Of a stretch of DNA of 64,000 bases, positions 50,324 through 61,746 are shown in pieces; position 1 is the stretch's first letter, and each line of letters opens with the position of its first letter. The notes beneath the pieces were generated by a model. It did no database searches. It was not told where the DNA came from and saw only the letters and a program-made list of their open reading frames with translations. The stretch is from Paenibacillus sp. FSL H8-0079. GTDB lineage: Bacteria; Bacillota; Bacilli; Paenibacillales; Paenibacillaceae. The translations under genes were made by a program, and so were the position numbers. The stretch spans positions 5,146,001 through 5,210,000 of the forward strand of contig NZ_CP150300.1 of NCBI RefSeq assembly GCF_037991315.1, in the 5' to 3' direction.

Positions 50324-51696
50324 CAACCTTTTTCAGAATCGGTTTGATGCAAAAGGGCTGCCCGCACATCCGCAATCAGGTACAGTGTGCCGGAGACCAC
50401 CCCCAGATCTTCCGCTTCCGTCCGTGACTTCAATAGATCAAGTGCCTTTGCCCATTCGGGCTCGACGATGATTTCCAGCTCCTGCTTCGCAATGGCGGGA
50501 CGTACCCGTTCGACAATTTGCAGCAATTCGGCTGCATCCATTTTGCGTCGGAAATCTGGCTCGGTCAGGATCAGCGTATCCACTAGTGGCAGTATATGCT
50601 GCAAATACGCTTCGTGATGCTTATTCGCCAACATACCCATCATCAAAATTAACTTGTTGTAAGGATATACTTCTCTAATGCTCTTGGCCAGCGACTCAGC
50701 ACCCTCCGGATTATGTGCTCCATCGAGCACAATTCGGGGTTCATCGACGACTTTTTCGAATCTCCCTGCCCAGAAGGCATTCTCCAGTCCAAGTGCAATA
50801 TCGTTGTCATCCAGCATAAACGCCATGTATTGTCTGAGCAATTCAAGCACCATCAGTGCGGCCGCTGCATTGTCACATTGGTGTGAGCCCTGCATGCGGA
50901 TGCGAACGTCCAGGTCACGAAACGGTCCTGAAAAATGAAAAGATTGTCCGCTCTCATTGCTCTCCAGTCTATGATAAGAGAAACGATCTCCTGCCAAATA
51001 CACGGTTGATTGAAGCTGCTGTGCTTTCTCCTGAATCACCTTCACAGCTTCGGGTTGAGTCGCGCAGGTCACCACGGGTACTCCCGGCTTGATAATCCCT
51101 GCCTTTTCGCCAGCAATCAGCTCAATCGTATCTCCAAGCACATCCGTGTGATCCATACCAATGTTGGTGATGACGGACACAACAGGTGCAACAATATTCG
51201 TTACGTCCATCCTTCCCCCTAGCCCCGTCTCCCATACCACAACGTCAGGGTAGCATTCTTCTGCATAATACAGAAGCGCGAGAGCCGTGGACACCTCAAA
51301 CATCGTTGGTGATCCAAGCGGAGTGGAGGCCATTTCGATGACCAGTGGACGTAACCGATTCGAGAGCTTAAGCAGAATCTCTTCGGGAATATCCTCACCA
51401 TTGTATTGAAAACGGTTCGTAAACTTGGTGATATAAGGCGACGTAAAGGTGCCCACATCATATCCAGCCTGAAGAAGCACTGACGTCAAAAAAGCGCAAG
51501 TCGAACCTTTGCCGTTCGTTCCCGCGACGTGAATAAATTTGAGACGTTGGTGTGGATTGCCTAACATGGACATCAGACCCTCGATTCGTTCCAATCCAGG
51601 TCGGATGCCAAAAGGAATAAGGCCATTGATCCAGTCCACGGCCTCGTCATACGTAAGTAAAGGAGCTGCTGCATCTGTCCCGTCTAATTCCGTCAT
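50320..51696 (-). CDS. folC: Folylpolyglutamate synthase / dihydrofolate synthase
   Basis: Adds glutamate to dihydropteroate or folates. The 458-aa protein has GLERIEGLMSMLGNPHQRLKFIHVAGTNGKGSTCAF with the P-loop (residues ~50-60), ITNIGMDHTDVLGDTI, and LDGAHNPEGAESLA. Start ATG 51694-51696 follows AAGGTGA by about 8 nt; the frame is open to 51747, across the valS terminator, which argues against the longer start. Confidence 0.94.
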   Translation of the reverse strand: MTELDGTDAAAPLLTYDEAVDWINGLIPFGIRPGLERIEGLMSMLGNPHQRLKFIHVAGTNGKGSTCAFLTSVLLQAGYDVGTFTSPYITKFTNRFQYNGEDIPEEILLKLSNRLRPLVIEMASTPLGSPTMFEVSTALALLYYAEECYPDVVVWETGLGGRMDVTNIVAPVVSVITNIGMDHTDVLGDTIELIAGEKAGIIKPGVPVVTCATQPEAVKVIQEKAQQLQSTVYLAGDRFSYHRLESNESGQSFHFSGPFRDLDVRIRMQGSHQCDNAAAALMVLELLRQYMAFMLDDNDIALGLENAFWAGRFEKVVDEPRIVLDGAHNPEGAESLAKSIREVYPYNKLILMMGMLANKHHEAYLQHILPLVDTLILTEPDFRRKMDAAELLQIVERVRPAIAKQELEIIVEPEWAKALDLLKSRTEAEDLGVVSGTLYLIADVRAALLHQTDSEKGW

Positions 51697-51726
51697 CTGA
51701 TTCACCTTCGGTCCCGAGTTTGATTG

Positions 51727-51766
51727 AAAAAAGCGGCCGGATGGCATACTAGCTCTCCATCCGACC
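51727..51766 (-). terminator. Terminator of valS
   Basis: A 10-bp stem with one G-U pair (51735-51744 with 51757-51766) is followed by CTTTTTT on the minus strand. It lies between valS and folC; I saw no clear folC promoter after it. Confidence 0.88.
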
Positions 51767-51774
51767 CAGATATA

Positions 51775-54441
51775 TTAACCTTTCAGTTCCTTGATTCGTG
51801 CAATCACTTTATCCCGTTTGTCGGAATAATCTGCTTGCTTGGCGCGCTCTTCCTCAATAACCTTGGCAGGAGCTTTGGCAACAAAGCCTTCATTCGCCAG
51901 CTTTTTCTCCACACGGAGTACTTCGCCCTCAAGGTTCTGCAACTCTTTCTCCAGGCGAGCCACTTCCTGTTCGATATCAATAAGACCTGCGAGCGGCAAG
52001 TATAGTTCTGCTCCCGTAATGATCGCAGTCATTGCCTTATCCGGTGAGCTTAGATCCAGCCCACTATCGAACTCGGACGTATTACAGAAACGTTTGATGT
52101 AATGGCTGTTACGCTGAATGATGCTGGACGTCTCAGCACTGTTAGCTTTGACCATCAACTCGATCTTTTTACTCATAGGCACGTTCACTTCTGCACGAAT
52201 GTTTCGAACTGCACGGATGGTATCCATGAGCAGGTTCATCTCGGCAACAGCCTCTGGGTTCTCAAGAGCAGGATCGTATACCGGCCAAGATGCCAGCGTA
52301 ATCGTCTCACCTTCATGCGGCAGATGCTGCCAGATCTCTTCGGAGATGTATGGCATGAACGGATGAATCAGGCGCATGGTCTGATCGAGCACATAAGCCA
52401 GCACAGATTGTGTTTTCTTCTTGGCAACCGGATCTTCCCCGTAGAAGGACAGTTTCGCAAACTCAATGTACCAGTCACACAGGTCATCCCAGATAAAGTT
52501 ATACAGTACACGGCCCGTTTCCCCAAATTCATACGCTTCGATTAGACGCGTAATATCGCGGGAAGTTTCGTTCAGACGGTGCAAAATCCAATAATCGGCT
52601 GTACCAAGCTCTCCGCTAATGTCACGTTCCTCATAGGTGAATCCTTCCAGATTCATCAATGCAAAGCGCGAAGCATTCCAGATCTTGTTGGCAAAGTTAC
52701 GAGCCTGCTCCACCCGTTCCCAACGGAAACGTAGATCCTGACCTGGCGTGCTGCTGGTTGAGATCATGTAACGCATTGCATCTGCGCCGTATTTCTCAAT
52801 TACATCCAGCGGGTCTACACCGTTACCCAGTGATTTGGACATTTTGCGTCCATCTGCGTCACGAACAAGACCATGCATCAGCACATCCTTGAACGGAATC
52901 TCATCGGTGAATTCCAATGCAGTGAAAATCATACGTGCAACCCAGAAATATATGATGTCATACCCTGTCACAAGTACACTTGTCGGATAATAACGTTGCA
53001 AATCTTCCGTATTTTCCGGCCAGCCCAATGTGGAGAACGGCCATAATCCGGAGCTGAACCAAGTATCGAGTACGTCTTCGTCCTGTCTCAGCTTGCGGCC
53101 AGCATTCTCTGGCAGCGTCGTCGGATCTTCAGCAGATACGATGATTTCACCCGTTTCCTCATCATACCAGGCAGGAATACGATGTCCCCACCACAGTTGA
53201 CGGGAAATACACCAGTCACGAACGTTCTCAATCCAGTTCAGATACGTTTTCTCAAAACGGTCTGGAACAAAATTAACCCCTTTGCCGCTCTGTTGCTTCT
53301 GAATCGCTCTCTCCGCAAGTGGTTTCATCTCAACAAACCACTGTGTAGACAGATACGGCTCAACAACAGCTCCGGTACGTTCACTGTGTCCAACCTGATG
53401 CGTGTGATCCTCGATGTTGATCAATACGCCCTGTTCTTTCATGTCAGCAACAATCTGCTTGCGGCAGTCACTGCGATCCAGTCCCTGATACTTGCCAGCC
53501 TCTGCATTCATTGTGCCGCTCTCATCCATTACCGTAATTTGAGGCAGATCATGACGAAGACCTACTTCAAAGTCATTCGGATCATGCGCAGGCGTGATTT
53601 TAACTGCACCACTCCCGAACTCTTTATCCACATAATCATCAGCGATAATTGGAATTTCACGTCCGATGATAGGCAGTACAAGTACTTTACCAATCATATC
53701 TGCATAGCGCTCATCCTTCGGATGAACAGCAACCGCGGTATCACCCAGCATCGTTTCAGGACGCGTCGTTGCCACGGTAACGTAGCCACTTCCGTCTTTG
53801 AGCGGGTAACGCAGATGGTACAAGTGACCCTGAACCTCTTTATATTCAACCTCAATGTCGGACAGTGCTGTCCGGTTCACCGGGTCCCAGTTAATGATCC
53901 GTTTGCCTCGGTAAATAAGGCCTTTTTCATACAATTGAACAAATACTTTGCGAACCGCTTGGGACAGACCTTCATCCAGCGTAAAACGTTCACGTGAGTA
54001 ATCAAGCGACAGTCCCATTTTGCCCCATTGTTGACGAATGGTAGTGGCATACTGATCTTTCCAGTCCCATACCTTCTCCAGAAACTTCTCGCGTCCCAGA
54101 TCATAACGAGTCAGACCTTCTTCACGCAATTTCTGCTCTACCTTGGTTTGGGTAGCAATACCTGCATGGTCGGAACCCGGAAGCCATAGCGCATCATAGC
54201 CCTGCATCCGTTTCGTACGGATTAGAATATCCTGTAATGTAAAATCAAGCGCATGCCCGATGTGCAGCATCCCGGTCACATTCGGGGGTGGGATAACAAT
54301 CGTATACGGCTCGGCATCTTTGCGTTGACCGGCTTTGAAATATCCACGTTCCATCCAGGTGGAGTACCATTTATCTTCTGCCGCCTTTGGATCGTAAGTG
54401 GTCGGCATTTCTGTTGCAGCTGATTTTTTTTCCTCAGACAT
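51775..54441 (-). CDS. valS: Valyl-tRNA synthetase
   Basis: Charges tRNA-Val. The 888-aa class I enzyme has the HIGH motif in [16 protein letters not shown] (near 50), an editing domain (~200-350), KMSKS in [12 protein letters not shown] (near 528), an anticodon-binding domain, and a C-terminal coiled coil (~820-888). ATG start follows ACGGAGG. Controlled by a T-box leader. Confidence 0.98.
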   Translation of the reverse strand: MSEEKKSAATEMPTTYDPKAAEDKWYSTWMERGYFKAGQRKDAEPYTIVIPPPNVTGMLHIGHALDFTLQDILIRTKRMQGYDALWLPGSDHAGIATQTKVEQKLREEGLTRYDLGREKFLEKVWDWKDQYATTIRQQWGKMGLSLDYSRERFTLDEGLSQAVRKVFVQLYEKGLIYRGKRIINWDPVNRTALSDIEVEYKEVQGHLYHLRYPLKDGSGYVTVATTRPETMLGDTAVAVHPKDERYADMIGKVLVLPIIGREIPIIADDYVDKEFGSGAVKITPAHDPNDFEVGLRHDLPQITVMDESGTMNAEAGKYQGLDRSDCRKQIVADMKEQGVLINIEDHTHQVGHSERTGAVVEPYLSTQWFVEMKPLAERAIQKQQSGKGVNFVPDRFEKTYLNWIENVRDWCISRQLWWGHRIPAWYDEETGEIIVSAEDPTTLPENAGRKLRQDEDVLDTWFSSGLWPFSTLGWPENTEDLQRYYPTSVLVTGYDIIYFWVARMIFTALEFTDEIPFKDVLMHGLVRDADGRKMSKSLGNGVDPLDVIEKYGADAMRYMISTSSTPGQDLRFRWERVEQARNFANKIWNASRFALMNLEGFTYEERDISGELGTADYWILHRLNETSRDITRLIEAYEFGETGRVLYNFIWDDLCDWYIEFAKLSFYGEDPVAKKKTQSVLAYVLDQTMRLIHPFMPYISEEIWQHLPHEGETITLASWPVYDPALENPEAVAEMNLLMDTIRAVRNIRAEVNVPMSKKIELMVKANSAETSSIIQRNSHYIKRFCNTSEFDSGLDLSSPDKAMTAIITGAELYLPLAGLIDIEQEVARLEKELQNLEGEVLRVEKKLANEGFVAKAPAKVIEEERAKQADYSDKRDKVIARIKELKG

Positions 54442-54483
54442 GTGTCATTCCTCCGTTACTTCATCATCTTCGCCAAAAAAAAC

Positions 54484-54793
54484 AAAAAAAACCTTTCATC
54501 CATCAAAGGACGAAAGGTTAGCTTTCGCGGTACCACCTTTGTTTCACGCCGACAGCAAGATAGACTTCACCCTCTGTACATGACGTGACACTTCAAGCAG
54601 ATAACGGCTGCTACCGGCCCATCCTACCTCAGCAATAAATGACGATACATCTCATTCATCCCTTGTATTCAAACAGGCAACTCCCGGGCGACTTCGATCA
54701 GTTGGTTCCTGCGGAATCTCACAGCGCTGCAATTCCACTCTCTGAAAGGTCATACTGTCTACTACTCCCGTTCCACGTTGTTCATCAAAAAAC
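54484..54793 (-). promoter_or_regulatory. T-box riboswitch of valS
   Basis: About 310 nt of leader between the promoter and valS. It contains the T-box antiterminator sequence AAGGTGGTACCGCG (54525-54538), a terminator hairpin (54490-54497 with 54512-54519) followed by a long T-run, and upstream stem I sequence with AGAGAGTGG. A GTC triplet in GAAGTCG at 54690-54692 is a plausible valine specifier. Uncharged tRNA-Val should permit read-through into valS. Confidence 0.92.
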
Positions 54794-54801
54794 CTACACA
54801 C

Positions 54802-54830
54802 ATCATACCTTGCTCGTGCGCGATAGTCAA
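54802..54830 (-). promoter_or_regulatory. Sigma-A promoter of the valS T-box leader
   Basis: TTGACT (54825-54830) and TATGAT (54802-54807) are 17 nt apart, with transcript start near 54795. Confidence 0.8.
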
Positions 54831-54883
54831 CCTGACAACAGCGGAAAAAGAGCGCTGGAATGCAGGTTTAGGACGAATCATAC

Positions 54884-54915
54884 AAAAACCCGCAATCCTC
54901 AAGGGGATCACGGGT
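54884..54915 (-). terminator. Terminator of spoVID
   Basis: An 11-bp stem with two G-U pairs (54888-54898 with 54905-54915) is followed by TTTTTG on the minus strand, between spoVID and the valS promoter. Confidence 0.75.
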
Positions 54916-54939
54916 CGTAACGAAGGCTTTATCTACGAA

Positions 54940-56481
54940 TTAAGGGATGTACAATATCTGACCTTCTTCCACAACCTGCTCAGATAATCGGTTATACAAC
55001 TGAAGTTCCCTCGTGCTCAATTGGTATCGATCTGCAATGGCATCCAGTGTATCTTCTCGCTGAACGATACATAGTTTCACCTTGCGGAATGGGGTCTGAT
55101 CCACGATCGTTCCCAGGAACAGATTCTTCCATTCTACATCATCAGGAGGATATGCTTCTTCCTGTACTACACCAGCAGGAACCTCGTCGCCTCGCTCCAC
55201 TTCAGCATCGCGTGTCGCTCTGCCAGAGGATAACAAGGAAGAGATACCTACGCCCTCCTCTTGCCGTGGTGCAGATTCTTTTTTGCTGCCAAAAGCAACC
55301 TTCAGCTCCGGCTTGTCTTCCGTCTCAGCTACAGGTTCAGGAACAAATGCTTCGTTCTGCACGAACTCGTCTACCCCAGTCGCTTCAAAAGCCGGCCGCT
55401 CTTCCTCGGCGTTGCCTGGTTCGGACGAAGCGAATACACCCTGCCAGTTCTCTGCCTGTGATTCAACCGGAACATCAGCAACTGCCTGATTCTCCTGCTG
55501 AGGTACAGATCGGGCTGATTCGAAGTGCCATACGTCCGGTGCGTCCGGTACATCTGGTGCTGCCAACTCATTAGATGATTGCGCAGGCACCTCAGAGGCT
55601 TCTTGATCTGAGCTTCTCGGGTTCGCAGGCAATGCATCCACGGAAGGCTCGGACCACGCAGAAGGCTCTTCCTCCAGAGGCAGCAATGGTTCCGACTCAG
55701 GGTAAGAAGCTAGCCGATCAGCGGTCTCGGCCATAAATGACGAGATAGGAGAAGGTTCGCTGTATTGCTCATGGGATGCCAATTCATCTCCATTCGCTGC
55801 CAGAGATGCAAGATCTTCGTTTGCATCAGGTTGTCTGTTTTCGTTAGCGTACTCCGCACTTTGCTCCTCGGACTGAAGTGGCTCGGCCGAAGACGCATTC
55901 GCATATTCCTGCAGATCAGCGAATTCCGGGGCACCATATGCAAGTTCTGCTGCATTCGCAAGTCTCTCTTCCTCACTCCGCTGGAGCAGATACTCTTGTG
56001 CAAATGCATTGGGATCGCCGGCTGGCTGGTCTGCTTCATCGGAACGGTTGGATTGCTGAGGGTCAGGTGAGTGAACAACTGTAAACTCATCTGCCGACCA
56101 TACTTGAGGCTCCTCAACAGGAAAGCCCTCGATGCCTCGCAGTGATAACACGCCTGTAATGTTCAGACTGCGATTGGATAACAGATCCACGTCAAAATTT
56201 TCGATCTCGATGGAAATATCCTCAATCGATCTGACCCGGTTCAGCGGCACCGTGATCTCCACAGGAATGAAATGTTTGAGCTCCTCTGAAGCCTCATTTT
56301 CTCCTCTGTACGCACCTGTAAGTAAAAGATGTCCTCTTAACGTGGCATGATCATCCTGCCCTATGACTTGAATGCGCGGGTATAGTTCAATTTCCTCCAA
56401 TTCCTCAATTGCAGGGACTCCCTCAGACAAATGAACGCGCTCATAAATATCGAACCGCAAACCATAAGGTTGATTCAACAA
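54940..56481 (-). CDS. spoVID: Stage VI sporulation protein D (SpoVID)
   Basis: Coat encasement protein that interacts with SafA and SpoIVA on the forespore surface. The 513-aa product has the SpoVID N-terminal domain (~1-130, with HFIPVEITVPLNRV and FDVDLLSNRSLNITGVLSLRGIEG), a long acidic Ser/Glu/Pro/Ala-rich middle (~130-420), and one C-terminal LysM domain (~465-512, QREDTLDAIADRYQLSTREL). Start TTG 56479-56481 (or the adjacent TTG) is 9 nt from AGGAGG. Neighbour of the hem operon as in B. subtilis. The SafA-like partner is encoded at 27-28.6 kb. Confidence 0.9.
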   Translation of the reverse strand: MLNQPYGLRFDIYERVHLSEGVPAIEELEEIELYPRIQVIGQDDHATLRGHLLLTGAYRGENEASEELKHFIPVEITVPLNRVRSIEDISIEIENFDVDLLSNRSLNITGVLSLRGIEGFPVEEPQVWSADEFTVVHSPDPQQSNRSDEADQPAGDPNAFAQEYLLQRSEEERLANAAELAYGAPEFADLQEYANASSAEPLQSEEQSAEYANENRQPDANEDLASLAANGDELASHEQYSEPSPISSFMAETADRLASYPESEPLLPLEEEPSAWSEPSVDALPANPRSSDQEASEVPAQSSNELAAPDVPDAPDVWHFESARSVPQQENQAVADVPVESQAENWQGVFASSEPGNAEEERPAFEATGVDEFVQNEAFVPEPVAETEDKPELKVAFGSKKESAPRQEEGVGISSLLSSGRATRDAEVERGDEVPAGVVQEEAYPPDDVEWKNLFLGTIVDQTPFRKVKLCIVQREDTLDAIADRYQLSTRELQLYNRLSEQVVEEGQILYIP

Positions 56482-56562
56482 AGGTGGCGTCCTCCTTTCG
56501 GCATATGTTCACCATGATCCTTCTCATGGGACTGATCCATGGTCCAAATCCTTCGTTACCCC

Positions 56563-56593
56563 ATCTATATGCCTTGAATGAGATGAGCATGCC
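56563..56593 (-). promoter_or_regulatory. Candidate sigma-E promoter of spoVID
   Basis: GGCATGCT (56586-56593) and CATATAGAT (56563-56571) are 14 nt apart on the minus strand. The match is moderate; spoVID is sigma-E dependent in B. subtilis. Confidence 0.35.
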
Positions 56594-56610
56594 ACCTTTT
56601 GAAAAACCTT

Positions 56611-56843
56611 GCTATATATGTTCAACTCATGGTTATTTACACTGTCACTCCAATGACAGAACAACCTTCTGATCGCTGTTATCCCCAGATTTTTTTCATT
56701 CCTTTTTATAAAGGGAAAATCCGGGGATAGCTTATGCTTCCGAAGTAGCTTTCTTTCAGAAAGCTTTTAGGCGAACGCTTTGCTTCTTCTGGTTGTTTCT
56801 GTCCTTTCCGTTTTCGTGTAAATAGTTAGTCGAACTTATATAG
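56611..56843. repeat. ~230-bp imperfect palindromic intergenic element
   Basis: The outer arms are inverted repeats of each other. CTATATA-x-GTTC at 56612-56623 corresponds to the complement of 56832-56843, TATTTACAC (56634-56642) to 56817-56825, and GACAGAACAACC (56655-56666) to 56790-56802 with one extra base. Inside are a 14-bp hairpin (56680-56693 with 56716-56729) and a second 8-bp hairpin (56747-56754 with 56758-56765). It encodes nothing and has no terminator-type T-run. It resembles a MITE or REP-like repeat. It explains nearly all of the 366-nt gap between spoVID and the pseudouridine synthase gene. Confidence 0.65.
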
Positions 56844-56847
56844 TGTA

Positions 56848-57753
56848 TTAGTAAGACCCCTCTAGCTCTGCCAATTGTGTGAAATCGGATGGCCAAGGGT
56901 CATTCACTTCAATCATAGCTCCAGTTAACGGGTGGCTAAACCTCAACACTTCTCCGTGAAGCGCCTGCCGCCCAATGACATCCGCTCTCCCACCATACAA
57001 CTCGTCACCTATAAGCGGATGTCCTACATAACTCAGATGTACGCGAATTTGGTGTGTTCGTCCTGTATCCAGCTTCAATCGTACAAGGGTTGCTCGTTCC
57101 CATACTTCGACGATCTCCACATGAGTAACAGCTTCCTGTCCACCTTCCGAGACACGTCTGCGCTGCTTGTGATGTCTATCCTTGCCAATCGGAGCATGAA
57201 TTTTGTGAAGTTCAAGGGGGATTTGTCCACCTGCAATGGCTACATAATGGCGACCAATCTTTTTGCGACGCATCGCTTCATCCAGTTTGGCGAGGGCAAA
57301 AGCATTTTTGGCATACAGGACAGGCCCGGTTGTATCCTCATCCAGTCGATGAACATGGCGTACGCTCGCCTGAATTCCGTTCATTTCATAATAGGAGGCA
57401 ACCGCGTGATCCAGCGTGATCGCCTGATCAGCACGGCTTCCATCTGGATGCAGTTTCATGCCTGCCGGTTTGTGCATAACCAGACAGAAATCATCCTCAT
57501 ACAGTACATCTACCTCAGCCCAGCGTGGCTCAACATCGATTGGCTGGGACGCAAAAAGGGCCAGCCGAAGCCGGTCCCCTGCGAGTTGTATTCCTCGGTT
57601 TGCTTTAAGCTGACGGAGCAGTTTCTCCGGAAACTGAAGCTCAGACAATAGCCACTGCTCTGCGGCCATCTGTTTGTCGGAACTACTTGTTACGGCTTTC
57701 CCTGGCATCAGCTCAAGCCATTCCCCGCGGCGTTTCCAACTTTTGATGGTCAT
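56848..57753 (-). CDS. RluA family pseudouridine synthase
   Basis: Isomerises specific uridines in RNA. The 301-aa protein has [11 protein letters not shown] (near 95), the catalytic-Asp motif [16 protein letters not shown] (near 136), [10 protein letters not shown], and the late motif [25 protein letters not shown]. The N-terminal ~80 residues show a short S4-like region ([19 protein letters not shown]). The start overlaps the hemL stop as ATGA, so it belongs to the hem transcript. The target uridine cannot be named. Confidence 0.9.
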   Translation of the reverse strand: MTIKSWKRRGEWLELMPGKAVTSSSDKQMAAEQWLLSELQFPEKLLRQLKANRGIQLAGDRLRLALFASQPIDVEPRWAEVDVLYEDDFCLVMHKPAGMKLHPDGSRADQAITLDHAVASYYEMNGIQASVRHVHRLDEDTTGPVLYAKNAFALAKLDEAMRRKKIGRHYVAIAGGQIPLELHKIHAPIGKDRHHKQRRRVSEGGQEAVTHVEIVEVWERATLVRLKLDTGRTHQIRVHLSYVGHPLIGDELYGGRADVIGRQALHGEVLRFSHPLTGAMIEVNDPWPSDFTQLAELEGSY

Positions 57754-59054
57754 AGCGATTGAAGAGCCTTCCGATTCGCCTCGATCGTATCATCAATATC
57801 TTGCTCCGTGTGCACACCAGAGACAAACATACCTTCGTATTGCGAAGGCGCAACACTCACACCTTGATCAATCATGGCCGCGAAATAACGACGGAATTGA
57901 TCCAGATTGCTTTCTTTGGCAATATCATAATTGGTTACGGGAACGGCACTGAAGAATGGACAAACCATGGAACCCACACGGTTAATGGTTATCGCGACAC
58001 CCGTCTCCGCTGCATTTTTCTCAAAGCCTGCTTGCAGACGTGCGGACAGTGTCTCCAGACGGTCATAGACCTCTGGTGTTAACAATTTGAGCGTCGTATA
58101 TCCTGCTGCCATAGCCAGCGGGTTCCCGCTCAGTGTACCTGCCTGATAGATTGGTCCTGTTGGAGCAATCTGTTCCATCAGATCCCGACGACCACCATAA
58201 GCACCAACCGGGAGTCCGCCACCGATAACTTTACCTAGACAAGTCAGGTCAGGCGTAACACCAAACCGTCCCTGAGCACAGTTCAACCCAACACGGAAAC
58301 CGGTCATAACTTCGTCAAAAATGAGCAGGCTGCCATATTGCGTCGTCAAACTGCGCAAGCCTTCTAGAAAACCGGATGCCGGAGGTACAACCCCCATGTT
58401 GCCCGCCACAGGTTCCACAATAACAGCGGCCAGTTCTTCCCCATAACGTTCAAAAGCAAGTCTCACGGACTCCAGATCGTTATAAGGCACCGTAATGGTA
58501 TTCACAGCTACGCCTTCAGGCACGCCTGGACTATCTGGCAGACCCAACGTTGCAACACCTGAACCCGCCTTGATTAGCAAGCTGTCCGCATGTCCATGAT
58601 ATGAACCTTCAAACTTCAGAATTTTACTGCGTCCGGTTACCCCGCGTGCCAGTCGAATGGCACTCATCGTTGCTTCTGTACCGGAATTCACCATCCGTAC
58701 GATATCGATGGAAGGTACACGCTCACAGACCAGTTTGGCCATCTCGGTCTCCAACAAAGTAGGTGCACCAAAGCTTGTTCCTTTAAGAGCTGTTTCACGC
58801 AAAGCTTCTACAACATCAGGGTGTGCATGTCCCATGATGAGTGGACCCCACGATCCCACATAGTCAATAAAAACATTGCCATCAATATCGTAGATTTTGG
58901 ACCCTTCGCCACGCTCTGCATAGATCGGGGTAAGTCCCACCGATTTGAATGCGCGTACAGGGCTGTTCACACCCCCGGGTATGTACTGCTTCGCTTCTTC
59001 AAATGCGCTGCGTGAGCGCTCATCATTACGACGATAACCTTGTTGTGCAGTCAT
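57750..59054 (-). CDS. hemL: Glutamate-1-semialdehyde 2,1-aminomutase
   Basis: PLP enzyme that makes 5-aminolevulinate in the C5 heme pathway. The 434-aa protein has [15 protein letters not shown] (N-terminus), [17 protein letters not shown], and the PLP lysine in [18 protein letters not shown] near 270. ATG start follows AAGGAGG. Last tetrapyrrole gene of the operon. Confidence 0.97.
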   Translation of the reverse strand: MTAQQGYRRNDERSRSAFEEAKQYIPGGVNSPVRAFKSVGLTPIYAERGEGSKIYDIDGNVFIDYVGSWGPLIMGHAHPDVVEALRETALKGTSFGAPTLLETEMAKLVCERVPSIDIVRMVNSGTEATMSAIRLARGVTGRSKILKFEGSYHGHADSLLIKAGSGVATLGLPDSPGVPEGVAVNTITVPYNDLESVRLAFERYGEELAAVIVEPVAGNMGVVPPASGFLEGLRSLTTQYGSLLIFDEVMTGFRVGLNCAQGRFGVTPDLTCLGKVIGGGLPVGAYGGRRDLMEQIAPTGPIYQAGTLSGNPLAMAAGYTTLKLLTPEVYDRLETLSARLQAGFEKNAAETGVAITINRVGSMVCPFFSAVPVTNYDIAKESNLDQFRRYFAAMIDQGVSVAPSQYEGMFVSGVHTEQDIDDTIEANRKALQSL

Positions 59055-59075
59055 GAGTATCCTCCTTAATCTAAT

Positions 59076-60077
59076 TTATTTCTCAGCCAACCAACGGGAG
59101 GCGTCTTTTCCGTAATACGTAATAATCATATCTGCACCTGCACGTTTCATGCTGAGCAGAATTTCCATCGCGACTTTCTTCTCATCGATCCAGCCTTGAA
59201 TCGCCGCTGCCTTTACCATGGCATACTCGCCACTAACGTTATAAGCGACAAGTGGAAGATCAAATTGATCTTTGATGGTACGCATGACATCCAGATACGA
59301 AAGGGATGGTTTTACCATCAACATGTCCGCTCCCTCGAGCACATCCGTTTCGGCTTCACGCAAAGCTTCGCGTGCATTGGCCGGGTCCATCTGATACGAC
59401 TTGCGATCCCCGAATTGTGGCGTTGAGTCTGCTGCCTCGCGGAATGGGCCATAGAATGCGGATGCATATTTTACGGAATAGGACATGATCGGAATGTGAC
59501 TGAATCCATTCTCATCCAGCCCGGCACGGATCGCTTGTACAAATCCATCCATCATGTTGGATGGTGCAATAATATCCGCTCCTGCTTTGGCTTGGGACAC
59601 CGCTGTTTGCACGAGCAGATCCAGTGATTCGTCATTCAGCACATCTCCGCAGATGTGACCATCAATCTCCACGGTGTGTACCATACCGCAGTGACCGTGA
59701 TCCGTGAATTCACACAGACAAGTATCTGCAACAACCAACAGCTCTGGATACCAGGATTTGATCAATCTTGTCGCTTCCTGAACAATGCCATCTTCAGCAA
59801 AACCAGATGAACCCACACTGTCCTTGGTCTCCGGAATACCGAACAATAGCACCGCTGGAATTCCAAGCTCGGCAATTTCCGTTACTTCCTCTTGAAGACG
59901 ATCCAACGAGAAGCGGAACACGCCAGGCATCGATTTGATTTCGGATTTCACATTTTCTCCATACGTCACATAGATCGGTTGAATAAAATCATCTACGGTT
60001 AAATGGGTCTCTCTGACCATATTACGAATACCTGTGGATTGGCGTAAACGGCGATGCCGTATAATAGGAAAACTCAT
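59076..60077 (-). CDS. hemB: Delta-aminolevulinic acid dehydratase (porphobilinogen synthase)
   Basis: Condenses two aminolevulinates to porphobilinogen. The 333-aa protein has the zinc-type cysteine cluster [14 protein letters not shown] (near 120), the Schiff-base lysines in [17 protein letters not shown] and [12 protein letters not shown]. Start ATG 60075-60077 is about 10 nt from GGGAGG. Confidence 0.97.
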   Translation of the reverse strand: MSFPIIRHRRLRQSTGIRNMVRETHLTVDDFIQPIYVTYGENVKSEIKSMPGVFRFSLDRLQEEVTEIAELGIPAVLLFGIPETKDSVGSSGFAEDGIVQEATRLIKSWYPELLVVADTCLCEFTDHGHCGMVHTVEIDGHICGDVLNDESLDLLVQTAVSQAKAGADIIAPSNMMDGFVQAIRAGLDENGFSHIPIMSYSVKYASAFYGPFREAADSTPQFGDRKSYQMDPANAREALREAETDVLEGADMLMVKPSLSYLDVMRTIKDQFDLPLVAYNVSGEYAMVKAAAIQGWIDEKKVAMEILLSMKRAGADMIITYYGKDASRWLAEK

Positions 60078-60179
60078 ATGTGTAAAACCTCCCTGAAAGT
60101 TAAATAGAGCAAAAAGGGAAGCGCGCTGGTATCCTGTCGAATTCAGCACGCTTCATATGTTGACATGATTACATGTGTA

Positions 60180-61742
60180 TTAATTTCGAAGTGCGCCTTC
60201 TTTGGTGCCTGTCCGTTTCCAGTCGCATAGCACTGTGATCAAGCTATCCATCGTTGCTTCCTCTGCCATCAGTGTAACCTTTAGTCCAGCTGCCTCTGCC
60301 GTCTTCGCTGTAACAGGTCCGATACACGCAACCTCCACATCTTTCAATAAAGGCAGTGGATCTTGCAATCCCATACGTTTCAACATGTTCATGAAGTTGG
60401 TAACCGTCGATGAACTTGTAAAGGTCACCGCATGAATGCCGCCTTCTTCAAGCAGCTTGAGCAGTTCGTCATCATCCTCACCAGCGAGGATTGTATCATA
60501 GATGATAGCTTCGGTGACTTGAAGTCCTCGTTCTCTCAACTGGTCACGTAACCACGTACGTGCCAGATCGCCGTGCGGAAGCAGCACTTTCTGACCTTCC
60601 TTCAGCTCACTTTCAAAAGCCTCAAGCATGCCTTCGGCCTGGAAAGGACCTTTGACGACCTCAGCAACGATGCCATGTTTGCGTAAAGCGTCTGCTGTAG
60701 AAGGTCCTACGGCAGCAATTCTCGCTTGATGAATCGAGCGAATGTCTTTGCCTTCCTGTTCCAGATGACGGAAGAAAAACTCAACGCCATTCACACTTGT
60801 GAAAAACACCCAGTCATACGTACTTAAAGCACTTAAGGCGTCTTTGACACTTTGCTGCGCAGATTCACTGGACGGCATAACCGTCTCAATGACCGGAAAC
60901 TCATACGGTTCCCCGCCAAGCTCCTCAATGCGATTCACGAGTTCACTCGCCTGACTGCGAGCACGAGTCACCAGAATTCGTTTGCCAAACAGCAGCAGCG
61001 CTTCAGCCCATTTCAACTGTTCCCGTTGATTCACGACATCCCCCACCACAATAACAGCAGGCGGTTGGAAATTGGCCGCAATCACTTTCGCTTCTATATC
61101 TTCAAGGGTACCTGTAATGGTATCCTGTTCCGCTCGTGTTCCCCAACGAATCAGAGCTACTGGTGTTTGCGCTGGACGACCATGACGAATCAATTGTTCG
61201 CTGATATATCCAATTTTGGCAACCCCCATCATAAATACAAGTGTGCCCGTTGCATTCGTCACTTTATCCCAATGGATGCTGCGATCAAGCTTGTCCGGAC
61301 TCTCATGCCCCGTAATGATAGAGATAGAAGAAGCATAGTCACGGTGAGTCACAGGAATTCCGGCATACGCAGGTACACTTATTGCAGCTGTAACCCCAGG
61401 TACAATCTCAAACGGAACTCCGTTTTTGTGCAGCAAATCCGCCTCTTCGCCCACGCGTCCAAAGATCGTCGGATCGCCACCCTTAAGCCGAACTACAACC
61501 TTACCTTCCAGAGCCAGATCAACCAACAGTTGATTGATCTCTTCCTGTTTCATCGTATGCCGATCGGGGCGCTTGCCCACATAAATCTTGACCGCACCGG
61601 GCTTCATTTGTTTTAACAACCTCGGACTTGCCAAACGATCATAGACTACAGCATCAGCTTTACCGATGGATTCCCATCCTTTTACCGTAATCAGCTTTGC
61701 ATCCCCAGGACCTGCTCCTACCAAAAAGACCTTTCCCACCAT
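60180..61742 (-). CDS. cobA-hemD: Fused uroporphyrinogen-III C-methyltransferase / uroporphyrinogen-III synthase
   Basis: A 520-aa two-domain enzyme. The N-terminal half (1-~250) is the SAM-dependent methyltransferase that makes precorrin-2 ([49 protein letters not shown]). The C-terminal half (~265-510) is uroporphyrinogen-III synthase ([45 protein letters not shown]). The same protein thus makes and uses uroporphyrinogen III, feeding heme and siroheme. Start ATG 61740-61742, 4 nt after hemC stops, behind TTAGGGG. In B. subtilis HemD stands alone. Confidence 0.95.
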   Translation of the reverse strand: MVGKVFLVGAGPGDAKLITVKGWESIGKADAVVYDRLASPRLLKQMKPGAVKIYVGKRPDRHTMKQEEINQLLVDLALEGKVVVRLKGGDPTIFGRVGEEADLLHKNGVPFEIVPGVTAAISVPAYAGIPVTHRDYASSISIITGHESPDKLDRSIHWDKVTNATGTLVFMMGVAKIGYISEQLIRHGRPAQTPVALIRWGTRAEQDTITGTLEDIEAKVIAANFQPPAVIVVGDVVNQREQLKWAEALLLFGKRILVTRARSQASELVNRIEELGGEPYEFPVIETVMPSSESAQQSVKDALSALSTYDWVFFTSVNGVEFFFRHLEQEGKDIRSIHQARIAAVGPSTADALRKHGIVAEVVKGPFQAEGMLEAFESELKEGQKVLLPHGDLARTWLRDQLRERGLQVTEAIIYDTILAGEDDDELLKLLEEGGIHAVTFTSSSTVTNFMNMLKRMGLQDPLPLLKDVEVACIGPVTAKTAEAAGLKVTLMAEEATMDSLITVLCDWKRTGTKEGALRN

Positions 61743-61746
61743 GTCT

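Noticed and set aside
53182..53997. 271-aa plus-strand ORF opposite valS
   Set aside because: Antisense to conserved valS coding sequence, with no recognisable domain.
60852..61616. 254-aa plus-strand ORF opposite cobA-hemD
   Set aside because: Shadow frame of a strongly conserved gene; composition is Arg/Cys/His-rich and no ribosome-binding site was seen.
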